From NCBI RefSeq assembly GCF_015672735.1, contig NZ_JADABY010000007.1, positions 124,001-188,000 of the forward strand: DNA of 64,000 bases, given 5' to 3'. Shown in pieces: positions 25,844 through 36,269 of this stretch; the first letter of the stretch is position 1; the number at the start of each line of letters is the position of its first letter. Below the pieces are notes generated by a model. It saw nothing but the letters and a program-made list of their open reading frames with translations. It made no database searches and was not told where the DNA came from. This DNA is from Citrobacter sp. Res13-Sevr-PEB04-36. GTDB taxonomy: Bacteria > Pseudomonadota > Gammaproteobacteria > Enterobacterales > Enterobacteriaceae. The position numbers were made by a program, and so were the translations under genes.

Positions 25844-25862
25844 ATTATTCATGATGAATAAT
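25844..25862. promoter_or_regulatory. Perfect palindrome upstream of nhaA
   Basis: ATTATTCAT, one G, ATGAATAAT: two perfect 9-nt arms about 70-90 nt upstream of the nhaA start. The position suits a binding site for NhaR or another nhaA regulator. Which protein uses it cannot be told from the sequence. Confidence 0.45.
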
Positions 25863-25926
25863 TCGGTTTTTACGAGTTAATGATTTTGAAAAGTATCGTC
25901 CCTGTTCAGGACGGATCGAAATAAAT

Positions 25927-25962
25927 AAAAAAAGCCTGAGACTCTTCAGTCCCAGGCTTTTT
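25927..25962 (-). terminator. Terminator of dnaKJ
   Basis: AAAAAGCCTGAGACT and AGTCCCAGGCTTTTT form an imperfect stem of about 15 bp with T runs on both strands. It lies 20 nt after the dnaJ stop. Confidence 0.9.
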
Positions 25963-25982
25963 GTCAAATTTATGGCGGTAAA

Positions 25983-27116
25983 TTAGCGCGTCAGATCGTC
26001 AAAGAATTTCTTCACGCCGTCGAAGAAGCTTTTAGAACGCGGGCTGTTTTGCTCACCCGTCGGGCCGCCAAAACTGTCCTGCAGATCTTTCAGCAACTGT
26101 TTCTGCTTGTCGTTCAAACCAACCGGGGTTTCAACCACCACGCGACACAGCAGATCGCCCTGAGCACCACCGCGAACCGATTTAACGCCTTTGCCACGCA
26201 TACGGAAAAGTTTACCGGTTTGCGTTTCGCCAGGGACTTTTAACTTCACGCGACCGTCCAGCGTCGGGACTTCAATCTCGCCGCCCAGCGCAGCCATCGC
26301 AAAGTTGATCGGTACTTCACAGTACAGGTTATTCCCTTCGCGTTCGAAAATCGGGTGCTGTTTCACCTGCACCTGAACGTACAAATCGCCTGCCGGTGCG
26401 CCATGCTCACCCGCTTCGCCTTCACCAGACAAACGGATACGGTCGCCGGTATCAACCCCTGCCGGGATTTTAACGGACAGTGTTTTGCTCTTCTCTACGC
26501 GGCCATGCCCGTGACATTTGTTGCACGGATCTTTAATCAGCGTACCGCGGCCCTGACAGTGTGGACAGGTCTGCTGTACGGCAAAGAAGCCCTGACGCAT
26601 CTGCACCTGACCGGAACCGTGACAGGTCGGACAGGTCTGCGGCTGAGTGCCAGATTTAGCACCGCTGCCGTGGCAAACGTCACACTCTTCCAGCGTAGGA
26701 ATACGGATCTCTTTGGTGACGCCACGCACGGCTTCTTCCAGAGTGAGATCCATGTTGTAACGTAAATCCGCACCACGTGAGGCGCGCTGACGGCCACGAC
26801 CACCGCCAAAGATATCGCCAAACACGTCACCAAAGATATCGCTGAAGTCAGCACCGCCGCCGAAACCGCCGCCGCCGCCCATACCGCCTTGCTCAAACGC
26901 CGCATGGCCGTACTGATCGTAAGCCGCGCGTTTTTGCGCGTCGGTCAGGATCTCGTAGGCTTCTTTGATCTCTTTGAATTTGGCTTCGGCCTCTTTATCA
27001 CCCTGGTTACGGTCCGGGTGAAATTTCATGGCCAGGCGCTTATAGGCCTTTTTGATTTCACGCTCTTCCGCTGTTTTGGAAACGCCCAAAATCTCGTAAT
27101 AGTCTTGCTTAGCCAT
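25983..27116 (-). CDS. dnaJ: Co-chaperone DnaJ (Hsp40)
   Basis: 377 residues. The J domain has HPD at 33-35, a Gly/Phe-rich linker covers about 75-105, and four zinc motifs follow ([32 protein letters not shown]), then the C-terminal substrate-binding domains. It stimulates DnaK ATPase and delivers unfolded clients. Follows dnaK by 86 nt and is co-transcribed under sigma-32 control. Confidence 0.98.
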   Translation of the reverse strand: MAKQDYYEILGVSKTAEEREIKKAYKRLAMKFHPDRNQGDKEAEAKFKEIKEAYEILTDAQKRAAYDQYGHAAFEQGGMGGGGGFGGGADFSDIFGDVFGDIFGGGRGRQRASRGADLRYNMDLTLEEAVRGVTKEIRIPTLEECDVCHGSGAKSGTQPQTCPTCHGSGQVQMRQGFFAVQQTCPHCQGRGTLIKDPCNKCHGHGRVEKSKTLSVKIPAGVDTGDRIRLSGEGEAGEHGAPAGDLYVQVQVKQHPIFEREGNNLYCEVPINFAMAALGGEIEVPTLDGRVKLKVPGETQTGKLFRMRGKGVKSVRGGAQGDLLCRVVVETPVGLNDKQKQLLKDLQDSFGGPTGEQNSPRSKSFFDGVKKFFDDLTR

Positions 27117-27143
27117 CTCTTTTTATCTGCCCCTAACATGCGT

Positions 27144-27176
27144 GCACGGGCGGAGAGGAAACCTCTTCGCCCGTGC
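27144..27176 (-). other. Strong hairpin in the dnaK-dnaJ gap
   Basis: GCACGGGCG-g-AGAGG, AAA loop, CCTCT-t-CGCCCGTGC: a 15-bp stem with one mismatch. No T run follows, so it is probably an mRNA-stability or processing element rather than a terminator. E. coli annotates the small RNA tpke11 in this gap; whether that applies here is open. Confidence 0.6.
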
Positions 27177-27202
27177 CAGTGTTTTACCCGTTCAAAGGGC
27201 GA

Positions 27203-29119
27203 TTATTTTTTGTCTTTCACTTCTTCAAACTCAGCATCGACAACATCGTCATCTTTTGCGTTGTTCGCGGAAGCATCAGCTGAACCCGCCTGCTGCTGTG
27301 CATGCTGCTGCTGAGCGATTTCCATCAGTTTCTGGGAAACATGTGCCAGCGCCTGCATTTTCGCTTCGATATCTGCTTTGTCTTCGCCTTTCAAAGACGT
27401 TTCCAGCGCAGTCAGAGCGGACTCAATAGCGGTTTTGTCGTCAGCCGGCAGTTTATCACCAGCTTCTTCAACCTGCTTACGAGTGCTGTGCAGCAGATGG
27501 TCACCCTGGTTACGGGTCTGAACCAGCTCTTCAAACTTACGGTCAGATTCTGCGTTCGCTTCTGCTTCACGAACCATTTTCTGAATTTCTTCTTCGTTCA
27601 GACCAGAAGACGCCTTGATGGTGATCTTCTGCTCTTTACCACTGTTTTTATCTTTCGCAGAAACGTGCAGGATACCGTCAGCATCGATATCGAAGGTCAC
27701 TTCGATCTGCGGCATACCGCGCGGTGCCGGGCTGATACCATCCAGGTTAAACTGACCCAGATCTTTGTTATCAGCAGCACGTTTACGTTCACCCTGCAGC
27801 ACATGGATGGTTACCGCAGACTGGTTGTCTTCAGCGGTAGAGAACACCTGGCTGTGCTTGGTCGGGATAGTGGTGTTTTTCGCGATCAGCGGAGTCATCA
27901 CGCCGCCCATGGTTTCGATACCCAGAGACAGCGGGGTAACGTCCAGCAGCAGTACGTCTTTAACATCACCGGTCAATACACCACCCTGAACAGCAGCACC
28001 GATTGCCACGGCTTCGTCCGGGTTAACGTCTTTACGCGGTTCTTTACCAAAGAACTCAGCAACTTTCTTCTGTACCATCGGCATACGAGTCTGACCACCG
28101 ACCAGGATAACGTCCTGAACGTCAGAAACAGACAGACCAGCATCCTGCAGAGCAACTTTCAGCGGCTCGATAGAACGGTTAACCAGGTCTTCTACCAGGC
28201 TTTCCAGTTTCGCACGAGTCACTTTGATGTTCATGTGTTTCGGACCAGACGCATCTGCAGTAATGTACGGCAGGTTAACGTCGGTCTGCTGCGCAGAAGA
28301 CAGCTCAATTTTTGCTTTCTCTGCGGCTTCTTTCAGGCGCTGCATAGCCAGCGGGTCGTTACGCAGGTCAATGCCCTGATCTTTCTTAAATTCATCAACG
28401 AGGTAGTTGATCATACGGCTATCGAAGTCTTCACCACCGAGGTGGGTATCACCGTTGGTTGCCAGAACTTCGAAGGTTTTTTCACCGTCAACTTCGTCGA
28501 TTTCGATAATAGAGATATCGAAAGTACCACCACCGAGGTCGTAAACCGCGATAGTACGGTTGCCGACTTCTTTGTCCAGACCGTAAGCCAGCGCAGCAGC
28601 GGTCGGTTCGTTGATGATACGTTTAACTTCCAGACCTGCGATACGACCAGCGTCTTTAGTTGCCTGACGCTGAGCATCGTTGAAGTAAGCAGGTACGGTG
28701 ATAACCGCTTCAGTTACCGGCTCGCCCAGGTAATCTTCAGCCGTTTTCTTCATTTTTTTCAGCACTTCAGCAGAGATCTGCGGCGGTGCCAGTTTCTGAC
28801 CTTTTACGTCAATCCATGCATCACCGTTGTCAGCACCGATGATTTTGTACGGCATGATGGCTTCATCACGCTGTACTTCTTCGTCCTGGAAGCGGCGGCC
28901 AATCAGGCGTTTAATCGCAAACAGGGTGTTTTGCGGGTTTGTCACTGCCTGACGTTTAGCCGGCTGACCAACCAGAGTTTCACCATCCTGGGTATAAGCA
29001 ATGATAGAAGGCGTGGTGCGATCGCCCTCGGCGTTCTCCAGCACACGTGCAGTAGTGCCATCCATAATCGCTACACAAGAGTTGGTAGTACCCAGGTCGA
29101 TACCAATAATTTTACCCAT
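27203..29119 (-). CDS. dnaK: Chaperone DnaK (Hsp70)
   Basis: 638 residues, E. coli length. ATPase-domain signatures are [12 protein letters not shown] (residues 5-16), [14 protein letters not shown] and [11 protein letters not shown]. The substrate-binding domain follows, then a lid and the conserved end EFEEVKDKK. It binds and releases hydrophobic peptides in an ATP cycle with DnaJ and GrpE. It carries a sigma-32 promoter upstream. Confidence 0.99.
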   Translation of the reverse strand: MGKIIGIDLGTTNSCVAIMDGTTARVLENAEGDRTTPSIIAYTQDGETLVGQPAKRQAVTNPQNTLFAIKRLIGRRFQDEEVQRDEAIMPYKIIGADNGDAWIDVKGQKLAPPQISAEVLKKMKKTAEDYLGEPVTEAVITVPAYFNDAQRQATKDAGRIAGLEVKRIINEPTAAALAYGLDKEVGNRTIAVYDLGGGTFDISIIEIDEVDGEKTFEVLATNGDTHLGGEDFDSRMINYLVDEFKKDQGIDLRNDPLAMQRLKEAAEKAKIELSSAQQTDVNLPYITADASGPKHMNIKVTRAKLESLVEDLVNRSIEPLKVALQDAGLSVSDVQDVILVGGQTRMPMVQKKVAEFFGKEPRKDVNPDEAVAIGAAVQGGVLTGDVKDVLLLDVTPLSLGIETMGGVMTPLIAKNTTIPTKHSQVFSTAEDNQSAVTIHVLQGERKRAADNKDLGQFNLDGISPAPRGMPQIEVTFDIDADGILHVSAKDKNSGKEQKITIKASSGLNEEEIQKMVREAEANAESDRKFEELVQTRNQGDHLLHSTRKQVEEAGDKLPADDKTAIESALTALETSLKGEDKADIEAKMQALAHVSQKLMEIAQQQHAQQQAGSADASANNAKDDDVVDAEFEEVKDKK

Positions 29120-29240
29120 CTAAACGTCTCCACTAAAAATTCTGTCATCAGGTGGTTGTGAATCTGTAATAAGGGCGAAACGTGCTGTTTCAACTACCCT
29201 GAATCGTTTTTTTTCAGACTCACCACTGCGGTTGTCTACA

Positions 29241-29272
29241 AGATGGGGTCGTAACCCACTTCATCAAGGGGG
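29241..29272 (-). promoter_or_regulatory. Sigma-32 heat-shock promoter of dnaK
   Basis: On the minus strand, CCCCTTGATGA (-35, 29261-29272) and CCCCATCT (-10, 29241-29248) match the sigma-32 consensus and the E. coli dnaK P1 sequence closely. The rest of the 382-nt gap up to yaaI (29273-29501) is AT-rich and shows no gene. It contains the yaaI promoter. Confidence 0.88.
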
Positions 29273-29501
29273 GAATGAAAATTTTTTTTAGCCTTGTGGC
29301 AATAAAATCACAGAAAAAAGGCTAAAAGATAAAAAATGAATAGTTGCCAACCAGAATTAATTCGCGCCATCAATTTAATAAGTAAAGTTATTCACATAAA
29401 AATTGTAATAAAAAGAAAAGATTACGAGCATGAATCGTTTTTCCGACGGCGGTAAGATGGTCTGAAGTCACACACTTTTGCAGCCGTCAAAGAGAAATCC
29501 C

Positions 29502-29906
29502 ATGAAATCCACGTTAACCCTTTCCGCCAGCCTGTTTATGGGCCTGCTGCTGAGCAGCGCCGCGCACGCTAACGATCATAAAGTTTTGGGTATGATTGCC
29601 ATGCCCCGTAATGAAACCAACGATCTGACCCTAAAACTTCCCGTTTGTCGCGTGGTGAAACGCATTCAACTCACTGCCGATCATGGTGATTTACAGCTCA
29701 GTGGCGCATCTGTTTATTTCAAGGCTGCCCGCATGTCCAGCCAAAGTCTGAATGTGCCTTCCTCCATCAAAGAAGGGCAAACGACCAACTGGATCAACAT
29801 TAATAGTGACAACGACAATAAGCGCTGCGTCAAAAAAATCACCTTCTCCGGCCATACGGTGAACTCCTCTGATATGGCGACGCTGAAAATCATCGGCGAC
29901 GACTAA
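29502..29906 (+). CDS. yaaI: Small periplasmic protein YaaI (DUF2541)
   Basis: 134 residues from the ATG at 29502. This start follows AAAGAGAAAT and gives a clean signal peptide ([19 protein letters not shown], cleavage after AHA). An in-frame ATG eight codons earlier (29478) would spoil it. Mature protein ~110 residues with two conserved cysteines (PVCRVVKR and KRCVKKI) that could form a disulfide. Function unknown. Next to yaaW, as in E. coli. Confidence 0.92.
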   Translation: MKSTLTLSASLFMGLLLSSAAHANDHKVLGMIAMPRNETNDLTLKLPVCRVVKRIQLTADHGDLQLSGASVYFKAARMSSQSLNVPSSIKEGQTTNWININSDNDNKRCVKKITFSGHTVNSSDMATLKIIGDD

Positions 29907-29940
29907 TTCCGCACACTTTTATTCAGAAGCCATAGAAAAC

Positions 29941-30654
29941 ATGAATGTCACGTATTTGAATGACGACGACCTCGACTTTCTTCAGCATTGTAGTGAGGAG
30001 CAACTCGCCAATATTACCCGCCTGCTCACGCATAATGAAAAAGGGAAAGCCCGTCTGTCGAGCGTACTAAACCACAACGATTTATTTAAATCGATGGAAG
30101 GACACCCGGAACAACATCGCCGCAACTGGCAGCTGATTGCCGGCGAGCTTCAGCATTATGGCGGCGACAGCATTGCCAATAAACTCCGCGGCCATGGAAA
30201 ACTGTATCGGGCGATTTTGCTGGATGTTTCGAAGCGTCTGAAGCTGAAAGCCAACAAAGAGATGTCCACATTCGAAATTGAACAATATCTGCTGGAACAC
30301 TTTTTACGTAATGCCTGGCAAAAAATGGATGCGGAACACAAGCGGACCTTTTTACAGGCCGTTGATGCAAAAGTCTCTGAACTGGAAGAACTTTTGCCAC
30401 TATTAATGAAGGACCGTCATCTGGCGACAGGTGTATCTCACCTGCTCTCCAGCCAGCTTAGCAAGATCCTAAGAACACACGCCGCCGTCAGCGTCATCGG
30501 ACACGGATTACTGCGTGGAGCCGGACTTGGCGGCCCGGTCGGCGCCGCATTAAACGGGGTTAAAGCGGTGAGCGGCAGCGCCTATCGCGTGACGATTCCG
30601 GCGGTACTTCAAATCGCCTGCCTGCGCAGAATGATCGCCCACGCGCAAGCGTGA
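29941..30654 (+). CDS. yaaW: UPF0174 family protein YaaW
   Basis: 237 residues, cytosolic or peripheral membrane protein of unknown function. It opens with an acidic MNVTYLNDDDLDFL and has a glycine/alanine-rich C-terminal stretch, GHGLLRGAGLGGPVGAALNGVKAVSG, that may associate with membrane. It lies 34 nt after yaaI on the same strand, so the two probably form a unit. Confidence 0.92.
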   Translation: MNVTYLNDDDLDFLQHCSEEQLANITRLLTHNEKGKARLSSVLNHNDLFKSMEGHPEQHRRNWQLIAGELQHYGGDSIANKLRGHGKLYRAILLDVSKRLKLKANKEMSTFEIEQYLLEHFLRNAWQKMDAEHKRTFLQAVDAKVSELEELLPLLMKDRHLATGVSHLLSSQLSKILRTHAAVSVIGHGLLRGAGLGGPVGAALNGVKAVSGSAYRVTIPAVLQIACLRRMIAHAQA

Positions 30655-30802
30655 TGCCCATCACAGGGAAAATAATTCATTTTCCCTTCGTTAGATCATA
30701 GACAGTGCCCTCTCCCCTGATTATCATGCCGCGCCCCGAAGTCTATGATCGTTTTTCGGGGAAATTATTTCACCATTCAATCAATGATGATTTTGAGGAA
30801 TT
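30655..30802. other. yaaW-satP gap with competing inverted repeats
   Basis: Three structures are visible: a hairpin AGGGAAAAT-AATTC-ATTTTCCCT (30665-30687); a 10-nt perfect inverted repeat GATCATAGAC (30694-30703) with GTCTATGATC (30741-30750); and CCCCGAA (30734-30740) with TTCGGGG (30755-30761). The right arm of the second lies in the loop of the third, so these two could not both form as simple hairpins. Confidence 0.6.
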
Positions 30803-31369
30803 ATGGGCAACACTAAGTTGGCTAATCCGGCACCGCTGGGCCTGATGGGCTTTGGCATGACCACCATTCTGCTTAACCTGCATAACGCGGGTTTCTTCGC
30901 CTTTGACGTTATTATTCTGGCGATGGGAATTTTCTACGGCGGCATCGCGCAAATTTTTGCCGGACTGCTGGAATACAAAAAAGGCAATACCTTCGGGTTA
31001 ACCGCTTTTACGTCCTACGGTTCTTTCTGGCTGACTCTGGTTGCGATCCTGATCATGCCTAAAATGGGTCTGGCGGATGCAACAAATGGCCAGTTCCTGG
31101 GCGTGTATCTGGGACTGTGGGGCGTGTTCACCCTGTTCATGTTCTTCGGCACGCTGAAAGCAAACCGCGCATTGCAGTTTGTCTTCCTGAGCCTGACCGT
31201 GCTGTTTGCCCTGCTGGCTGTGGGTAACATTGCAGGTAACGAAGCCATTATCCATGTTGCTGGCTGGATTGGCTTAGTGTGTGGCGCAAGCGCCATTTAC
31301 CTGGCGATGGGTGAAGTGCTGAACGAACAGTTTGGCCGCACCATCCTGCCGATTGGTGAAATGCACTAA
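30803..31369 (+). CDS. satP: Acetate/succinate-proton symporter
   Basis: 188 residues, GPR1/FUN34/YaaH family, six membrane segments. The family signature [14 protein letters not shown] is at residues 8-21. It takes up acetate and succinate with protons at the inner membrane. The ATG at 30803 follows GAGGAATT. It ends 7 nt before a bidirectional terminator. Confidence 0.97.
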   Translation: MGNTKLANPAPLGLMGFGMTTILLNLHNAGFFAFDVIILAMGIFYGGIAQIFAGLLEYKKGNTFGLTAFTSYGSFWLTLVAILIMPKMGLADATNGQFLGVYLGLWGVFTLFMFFGTLKANRALQFVFLSLTVLFALLAVGNIAGNEAIIHVAGWIGLVCGASAIYLAMGEVLNEQFGRTILPIGEMH

Positions 31370-31375
31370 TCTTCC

Positions 31376-31401
31376 ATTATCCCCCCGCAAGGGGGGATAA
31401 T
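31376..31401. terminator. Bidirectional terminator between satP and the MHS transporter
   Basis: ATTATCCCCCC, GCAA loop, GGGGGGATAAT: a perfect 11-bp stem between two converging genes. Confidence 0.85.
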
Positions 31402-31403
31402 CC

Positions 31404-32711
31404 TTACAGACGCTGTAATGCTTCCTCAACGTCCGTATCACGATGATAAATATCCTGTCGTAGCCAAATTCCCAGCCCTAACCCCACCAGCGAAAGTGCC
31501 AGCACATACCAGGCCGGAGCCATCGGCGACACGCTCATCAACATCGTTACCGCGACTGGCGTCAAACCACCGAAAATGGCATATGAGACGTTATAGGAAA
31601 AAGAGATACCGGTAAAACGGACTTCCGCCGGAAACGCCCGCACCATCACGTATGGCACCGCGCCGACCACGCCAACGCACAGCCCGACCAGACCGTACAA
31701 CAGGAACAGGTGCTCAGGATGACTGCCGGTCAGGTGATAGAAAAACCAGCTGGAACAGGCCAGCAGCAGGCTGCCAACAATAAAGGTTTTGCTGGCACCT
31801 GCTCTGTCGACCACAAATCCAGCCAGCAGGCACCCGATGCACAGCATAATGGTGGCCACGCTGTTGGCCTGTAATGTCAGTGCAGGAGCGAAACCATACT
31901 GTTTTTGCAGCCAGACAGGTGACATCAGGATCACCACCACAATCCCAGCTGAAAGCAACCAGGTCAGCAGCATCGACACCACCACCGCTTTTTTATGTTT
32001 ACTGACGACCGACTTCACCGGCAGTTCTTGCGCCAATGCTTTACGCTGCTGCATCTCAAGAAAGATCGGCGTCTCCTGCAGCCAGCGGCGCAGATACATT
32101 GCTATCAGCCCAAATGCGCCCCCCAGCAAGAAAGGTATACGCCAGCCGTACTCATGCACCGCTTGCTGCGTCAGGCTGGTATTCACCAACGTGGCCACCA
32201 CCGAGCCCAGTAGAATCCCCACCGTTAACCCGGCAGTCAGCGTTCCGCAGGCAATGCCGATACGGCGCTCCGGCACATGCTCGGCAACAAACACCCACGC
32301 CCCCGGCACTTCTCCCCCAATGGCTGCTCCCTGCAAAATACGCATCATCAATAGCAACAGCGGGGCCAGGATCCCCATCGAGGCATACGTCGGCAGCAGA
32401 CCTATCGCCAGCGTCGGTATCGCCATCAATAAAATGCTCAGAGTGAACATTTTCTTACGCCCAACCAGATCGCCAAAATGCGCCATGATGATGCCGCCTA
32501 ATGGGCGCGCCAGATATCCTGCGGCAAAAATACCGAAGGTTTGCACCTGACGTAGCCATTCGGGGATGTCTGCGGGGAAGAACAGCTCACCCACAACGGC
32601 GGCAAAGAAGACAAAGATAATAAAATCATAAAACTCAAGCGCCCCGCCGAGAGCGGCGAGCGAAAGGGTTTTATAATCCTGGCGATTCAGTGGTCGAGAA
32701 TGTTGTGACAT
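31404..32711 (-). CDS. MFS transporter, metabolite:H+ symporter (MHS) type
   Basis: 435 residues with about twelve membrane segments. MHS/ProP-type features are ALEFYDFIIFVFFAAVVGELFFP in TM1, the loop HFGDLVGRKKMF (MFS motif A), and LQGAAIGGEVPGAWVFVAEH in TM4. This subfamily carries organic acids, betaines or dicarboxylates. The substrate here is unknown. It lies after mog on the same strand, at a place where E. coli has nothing between satP and mog, so it is an accessory insertion in a conserved block. Confidence 0.88.
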   Translation of the reverse strand: MSQHSRPLNRQDYKTLSLAALGGALEFYDFIIFVFFAAVVGELFFPADIPEWLRQVQTFGIFAAGYLARPLGGIIMAHFGDLVGRKKMFTLSILLMAIPTLAIGLLPTYASMGILAPLLLLMMRILQGAAIGGEVPGAWVFVAEHVPERRIGIACGTLTAGLTVGILLGSVVATLVNTSLTQQAVHEYGWRIPFLLGGAFGLIAMYLRRWLQETPIFLEMQQRKALAQELPVKSVVSKHKKAVVVSMLLTWLLSAGIVVVILMSPVWLQKQYGFAPALTLQANSVATIMLCIGCLLAGFVVDRAGASKTFIVGSLLLACSSWFFYHLTGSHPEHLFLLYGLVGLCVGVVGAVPYVMVRAFPAEVRFTGISFSYNVSYAIFGGLTPVAVTMLMSVSPMAPAWYVLALSLVGLGLGIWLRQDIYHRDTDVEEALQRL

Positions 32712-32835
32712 AGCAAACCATGCGTCAGTGGAGTGATTGAAGGTGCTTAGCGATATATGTAAATCAAAAATTACTATATCGTAAACAATTCAATACTCCA
32801 CCGGCATTACGCTTTATGTCACGAAAAGGCTACTT

Positions 32836-33423
32836 TCAGGTATTTGTATCGCGTATCGCGCTTTTAGGCCGAAAAGATGCTACTACAGCGGGAGCAGTTT
32901 CCACATACGGCCCATCCAGCAGCTGTATACAATATGGTACACTTGCGAAAATACCCGCCACGATAACGTTACCGTCAGCGTCTTTCACCCCCTCCAGCGT
33001 TTCTTTGATCGACTTCGGCTGGCCTGGCAGGTTGAGGATCAGCGCCTGCTTGCGAATAACCCCAACCTGACGGGAGAGGATCGCCGTCGGCACAAAGTGC
33101 AGGCTAATCTGGCGCATTTGCTCACCAAAGCCGGGCATCTGCCTGTCGGCCACCGCCAGCGTAGCATCAGGAGTGACGTCGCGACGTGCTGGGCCAGTGC
33201 CACCAGTGGTTAGCACCAGGTGGCAGCTCATTTCATCAACCAGTTCACACAACGTTTGTTCAATGATCGCCTGCTCGTCCGGGATCAGTCGGGTTTGCAA
33301 TTCAAAAGGGGTTGTCAGGGCAGACGCCAGCCACTCTTCGAGTGCGGGGATACCCTTATCCTGATAAACGCCGCTGGAGGCACGGTCAGAAATAGAAACT
33401 AAGCCAATGCGTAAAGTGTTCAT
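32836..33423 (-). CDS. mog: Molybdopterin adenylyltransferase
   Basis: 195 residues. It adenylates molybdopterin before MoeA inserts molybdate. The MogA/MoaB motif TTGGTGPARRDVTPDAT is at about residues 71-87, and LNLPGQPKSIKETL later on. It follows talB on the same strand, separated by a terminator-like hairpin. Confidence 0.97.
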   Translation of the reverse strand: MNTLRIGLVSISDRASSGVYQDKGIPALEEWLASALTTPFELQTRLIPDEQAIIEQTLCELVDEMSCHLVLTTGGTGPARRDVTPDATLAVADRQMPGFGEQMRQISLHFVPTAILSRQVGVIRKQALILNLPGQPKSIKETLEGVKDADGNVIVAGIFASVPYCIQLLDGPYVETAPAVVASFRPKSAIRDTNT

Positions 33424-33502
33424 GATTATTCCGTTTAAACAGTCTCGTTAAACAGAATGATACACTGCGAAGGGAAGGACAGACAGGTTTCAGAAGAGGT
33501 AG

Positions 33503-33526
33503 CGTGACCCCTGTCAGGGCCACGCT
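33503..33526 (-). terminator. Hairpin after talB
   Basis: GCGTGaCCCCTG and CAGGGcCACGC pair into an imperfect stem on the minus strand, 8-30 nt after the talB stop. There is no strong T run, so termination is probable rather than certain. Confidence 0.55.
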
Positions 33527-33533
33527 AAGATGA

Positions 33534-34487
33534 TTACAGCAGATCGCCGATCATTTTTTCCAGTTTGCCCTGGTCTACAGCAAACTTACGGATACCGTCC
33601 GCCAGTTTGTCTACAGCCATCGGATCCTGGTTGTGCTGCCACAGGAATTCGGCTTCGGTGATACGCGCAGGACGTGCTTTCACTTCGCCAGAGAAGGACA
33701 GTTTACGTTCGAGAGCGCCTTCGCTTTCTGCCAGCTCTTTCAGCAGTGCCGGGGCAATCGTCAGACGATCGCAGCCCGCCAGCTCAATGATTTCGCCGAC
33801 GTTACGGAAGCTTGCGCCCATCACCACGGTTTCGTAACCGTGCTGTTTGTAGTACTCATAGATTTCCGTAACGGAAACCACACCCGGATCTTCTGCCGGT
33901 GCGTACTCTTTCTTGTCAGTATTGGCTTTGTACCAGTCCAGAATACGGCCAACAAACGGAGAAATCAGGTACACGCCTGCTTCTGCACATGCGCGCGCCT
34001 GCGCGAAGGAGAACAGCAGAGTCAGGTTACAGTTGATGCCTTCTTTTTCCAGCTGCTCCGCGGCACGGATACCCTGCCAGGTGGAAGCCAGTTTGATCAG
34101 AATGCGATCGTTGCTGATGCCAGCATCGTTGTACATTTTGATCAGGCGTTTCGCTTTCGCGATAGATGCCTCGGTGTCGTAGGACAGGCGAGCGTCAACT
34201 TCAGTAGAGATACGACCCGGGACCAGCTTCAGGATCTCCAGACCGATATTTACCGCCAGTTTGTCCGTCGCGTCGACGACTTGCTGCGCGCGATCGTTGC
34301 TCTGCTGCTTAGCCCAGGCCACAGCGTCATCAATCAGCTTGCGGTATTCTGGGATCTGCGCTGCGTTAAGAATGAGAGAAGGGTTAGTTGTGGCATCCTG
34401 AGGCTGATACAGCTTCATTGCCGCGATGTCTCCGGTGTCGGCCACTACAGTGGTGAACTGACGAAGGGAGGTCAATTTGTCCGTCAT
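33534..34487 (-). CDS. talB: Transaldolase B
   Basis: 317 residues from the ATG at 34487 ([20 protein letters not shown]). Upstream in-frame codons to 34550 are non-coding leader. The Schiff-base lysine is Lys132 in [11 protein letters not shown], and DATTNPSLI near residue 31 is the family signature. It transfers dihydroxyacetone units between sedoheptulose-7-P and glyceraldehyde-3-P in the pentose phosphate pathway. Confidence 0.98.
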   Translation of the reverse strand: MTDKLTSLRQFTTVVADTGDIAAMKLYQPQDATTNPSLILNAAQIPEYRKLIDDAVAWAKQQSNDRAQQVVDATDKLAVNIGLEILKLVPGRISTEVDARLSYDTEASIAKAKRLIKMYNDAGISNDRILIKLASTWQGIRAAEQLEKEGINCNLTLLFSFAQARACAEAGVYLISPFVGRILDWYKANTDKKEYAPAEDPGVVSVTEIYEYYKQHGYETVVMGASFRNVGEIIELAGCDRLTIAPALLKELAESEGALERKLSFSGEVKARPARITEAEFLWQHNQDPMAVDKLADGIRKFAVDQGKLEKMIGDLL

Positions 34488-34761
34488 GATAGCGTTTCTC
34501 TTTAAACAGCTTGTTAGGGGGATGTAACCGATCTTTCCTGATGATAGCACGACGCACTCTCAGCGCAACCGCCGGGAGTACCTCACTTACCGTTCAGCCC
34601 TGATTACGCATCTCAGAGCCCATTGTGCGCAATTAAAGAGTCGAGCTGATGTTATGGTAAACTCCCTCTATCATTCTCATTACAAGGTTTATACTGTTCG
34701 ATAATTGGTAGCGCTTACACGGGGATATTAGCGCGTACCGGCATCAACAAGAGGGATGTTA

Positions 34762-36192
34762 ATGCCTGATTTTTTCGTATTTATTAATGAAATATTGTGG
34801 GGCTCGGTGATGATCTACCTCCTGCTTGGCGCAGGATGTTGGTTCACTTACCGTACCGGGTTCGTCCAGTTCCGCTACATTCGCCAGTTTGGCAAAAGTC
34901 TTAAAAATAGCATCAGTCCGCAACCGGGTGGTTTAACCTCATTTCAGGCACTGTGTACCAGTCTCGCCGCCCGTATCGGCAGCGGTAATCTGGCGGGCGT
35001 TGCTTTGGCCATCGCCGCAGGGGGTGCTGGCGCCGTCTTCTGGATGTGGGTCTCGGCGGTGATCGGTATGGCGACCTCATTTGCCGAATGCTCACTCGCC
35101 CAACTGTATAAAGAGCGCGACAGTAAAGGTCAGTTTCGCGGCGGACCCGCGTGGTATATGGCGCGCGGGCTGGGCATGCGCTGGATGGGCGTTCTGTTTG
35201 CTATCTTTTTACTCATTGCCTATGGTTTTATTTTTAACAGTGTCCAGGCGAACTCGGTGTCGCGTGCGCTGGAGTTTGCTTTCGACATTCCGCCTCTCGC
35301 GTCTGGTATCTCGCTGGCGTTACTGTCTTTACTGGTTATCATTGGCGGTATTAAAGGCGTTGCCCGCCTGATGCAATGGTTCGTGCCATTAATGGCCCTG
35401 CTGTGGGTCGGCAGCAGCATCGCCATCTGCCTGTGGCATATCGGACAGATCCCTGAGGTCATTGTCACTATCGTGAAAAGTGCGTTTGGCTGGCAGGAAG
35501 CCGCCGCCGGCGCTGCCGGCTATACGCTAAGCCAGGCCATTGCCAGCGGCTTTCAACGCGGTATGTTTTCTAATGAAGCGGGACTGGGCTCAACCCCTAA
35601 CGCAGCCGCCGCAGCAGCGTCATGGCCTCCGCATCCCGCCGCACAAGGCATTGTGCAGATGATTGGTGTGCTGGGCGATACGTTGATTATCTGTACGGCC
35701 AGCGCAATGATTATTCTACTGGCAGGCAATGGCACCACGTACGCCCCAATGGAAGGTATTCAGTTGGTCCAGAAGGCCATGGTAACGCTCACGGGTGAAT
35801 GGGGTGCCGGGTTCGTTGCACTGATTGTGGTTCTGTTTGCCTTCAGCTCTATTGTCGCCAACTACATTTATGCAGAAAATAATCTGATCTTTTTGAAGTT
35901 AGACAATATGCGCGTCATCTGGGTTTTGCGTATCTCCACCGTCTGCACCGTGATCGGCGGAACATTACTCAACCTTTCGCTGGTGTGGCAGCTCGCCGAC
36001 ATTATCATGGCCTGCATGGCCATCACGAATCTGACGGCAATTTTGCTGCTTTCCCCGGTTGTCCATACCCTTGCCAGCGATTACCTGCGCCAGCGAAAAC
36101 TCGGCGTGCGGCCGGAATTTAATCCGCAGCGTTATCCTGATATCAGACAACAGCTTGCACCTGATGCCTGGGATGAACCGCCGCGCAGCTAG
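34762..36192 (+). CDS. yaaJ: Sodium:alanine/glycine symporter family protein YaaJ
   Basis: 476 residues from the ATG at 34762, placed six nt after GAGGG; an ATG two codons earlier is too close to that site. AGCS family, about eleven membrane segments. Conserved blocks are [51 protein letters not shown] and [16 protein letters not shown]. Predicted Na+-coupled uptake of alanine or glycine. Divergent from talB; the 274-nt gap holds no gene. Confidence 0.94.
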   Translation: MPDFFVFINEILWGSVMIYLLLGAGCWFTYRTGFVQFRYIRQFGKSLKNSISPQPGGLTSFQALCTSLAARIGSGNLAGVALAIAAGGAGAVFWMWVSAVIGMATSFAECSLAQLYKERDSKGQFRGGPAWYMARGLGMRWMGVLFAIFLLIAYGFIFNSVQANSVSRALEFAFDIPPLASGISLALLSLLVIIGGIKGVARLMQWFVPLMALLWVGSSIAICLWHIGQIPEVIVTIVKSAFGWQEAAAGAAGYTLSQAIASGFQRGMFSNEAGLGSTPNAAAAAASWPPHPAAQGIVQMIGVLGDTLIICTASAMIILLAGNGTTYAPMEGIQLVQKAMVTLTGEWGAGFVALIVVLFAFSSIVANYIYAENNLIFLKLDNMRVIWVLRISTVCTVIGGTLLNLSLVWQLADIIMACMAITNLTAILLLSPVVHTLASDYLRQRKLGVRPEFNPQRYPDIRQQLAPDAWDEPPRS

Positions 36193-36269
36193 CGCGGCAA
36201 TCACAACCATCGATCAATTCTGTCGTTTTTTTTGCTACAGTCGCAGTAAATCTCCCGCAAGGACTGGAT

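Noticed and set aside
27302-29161. Open frame of 619 codons antisense to dnaK
   Set aside because: It mirrors the strongly biased codon use of dnaK, has no ribosome-binding site and resembles no family. Such antisense frames opposite dnaK are a known artefact.
33885-34505. Plus-strand frame opposite talB (290 codons in total from 33633)
   Set aside because: Antisense shadow of a highly expressed gene; no supporting signals.
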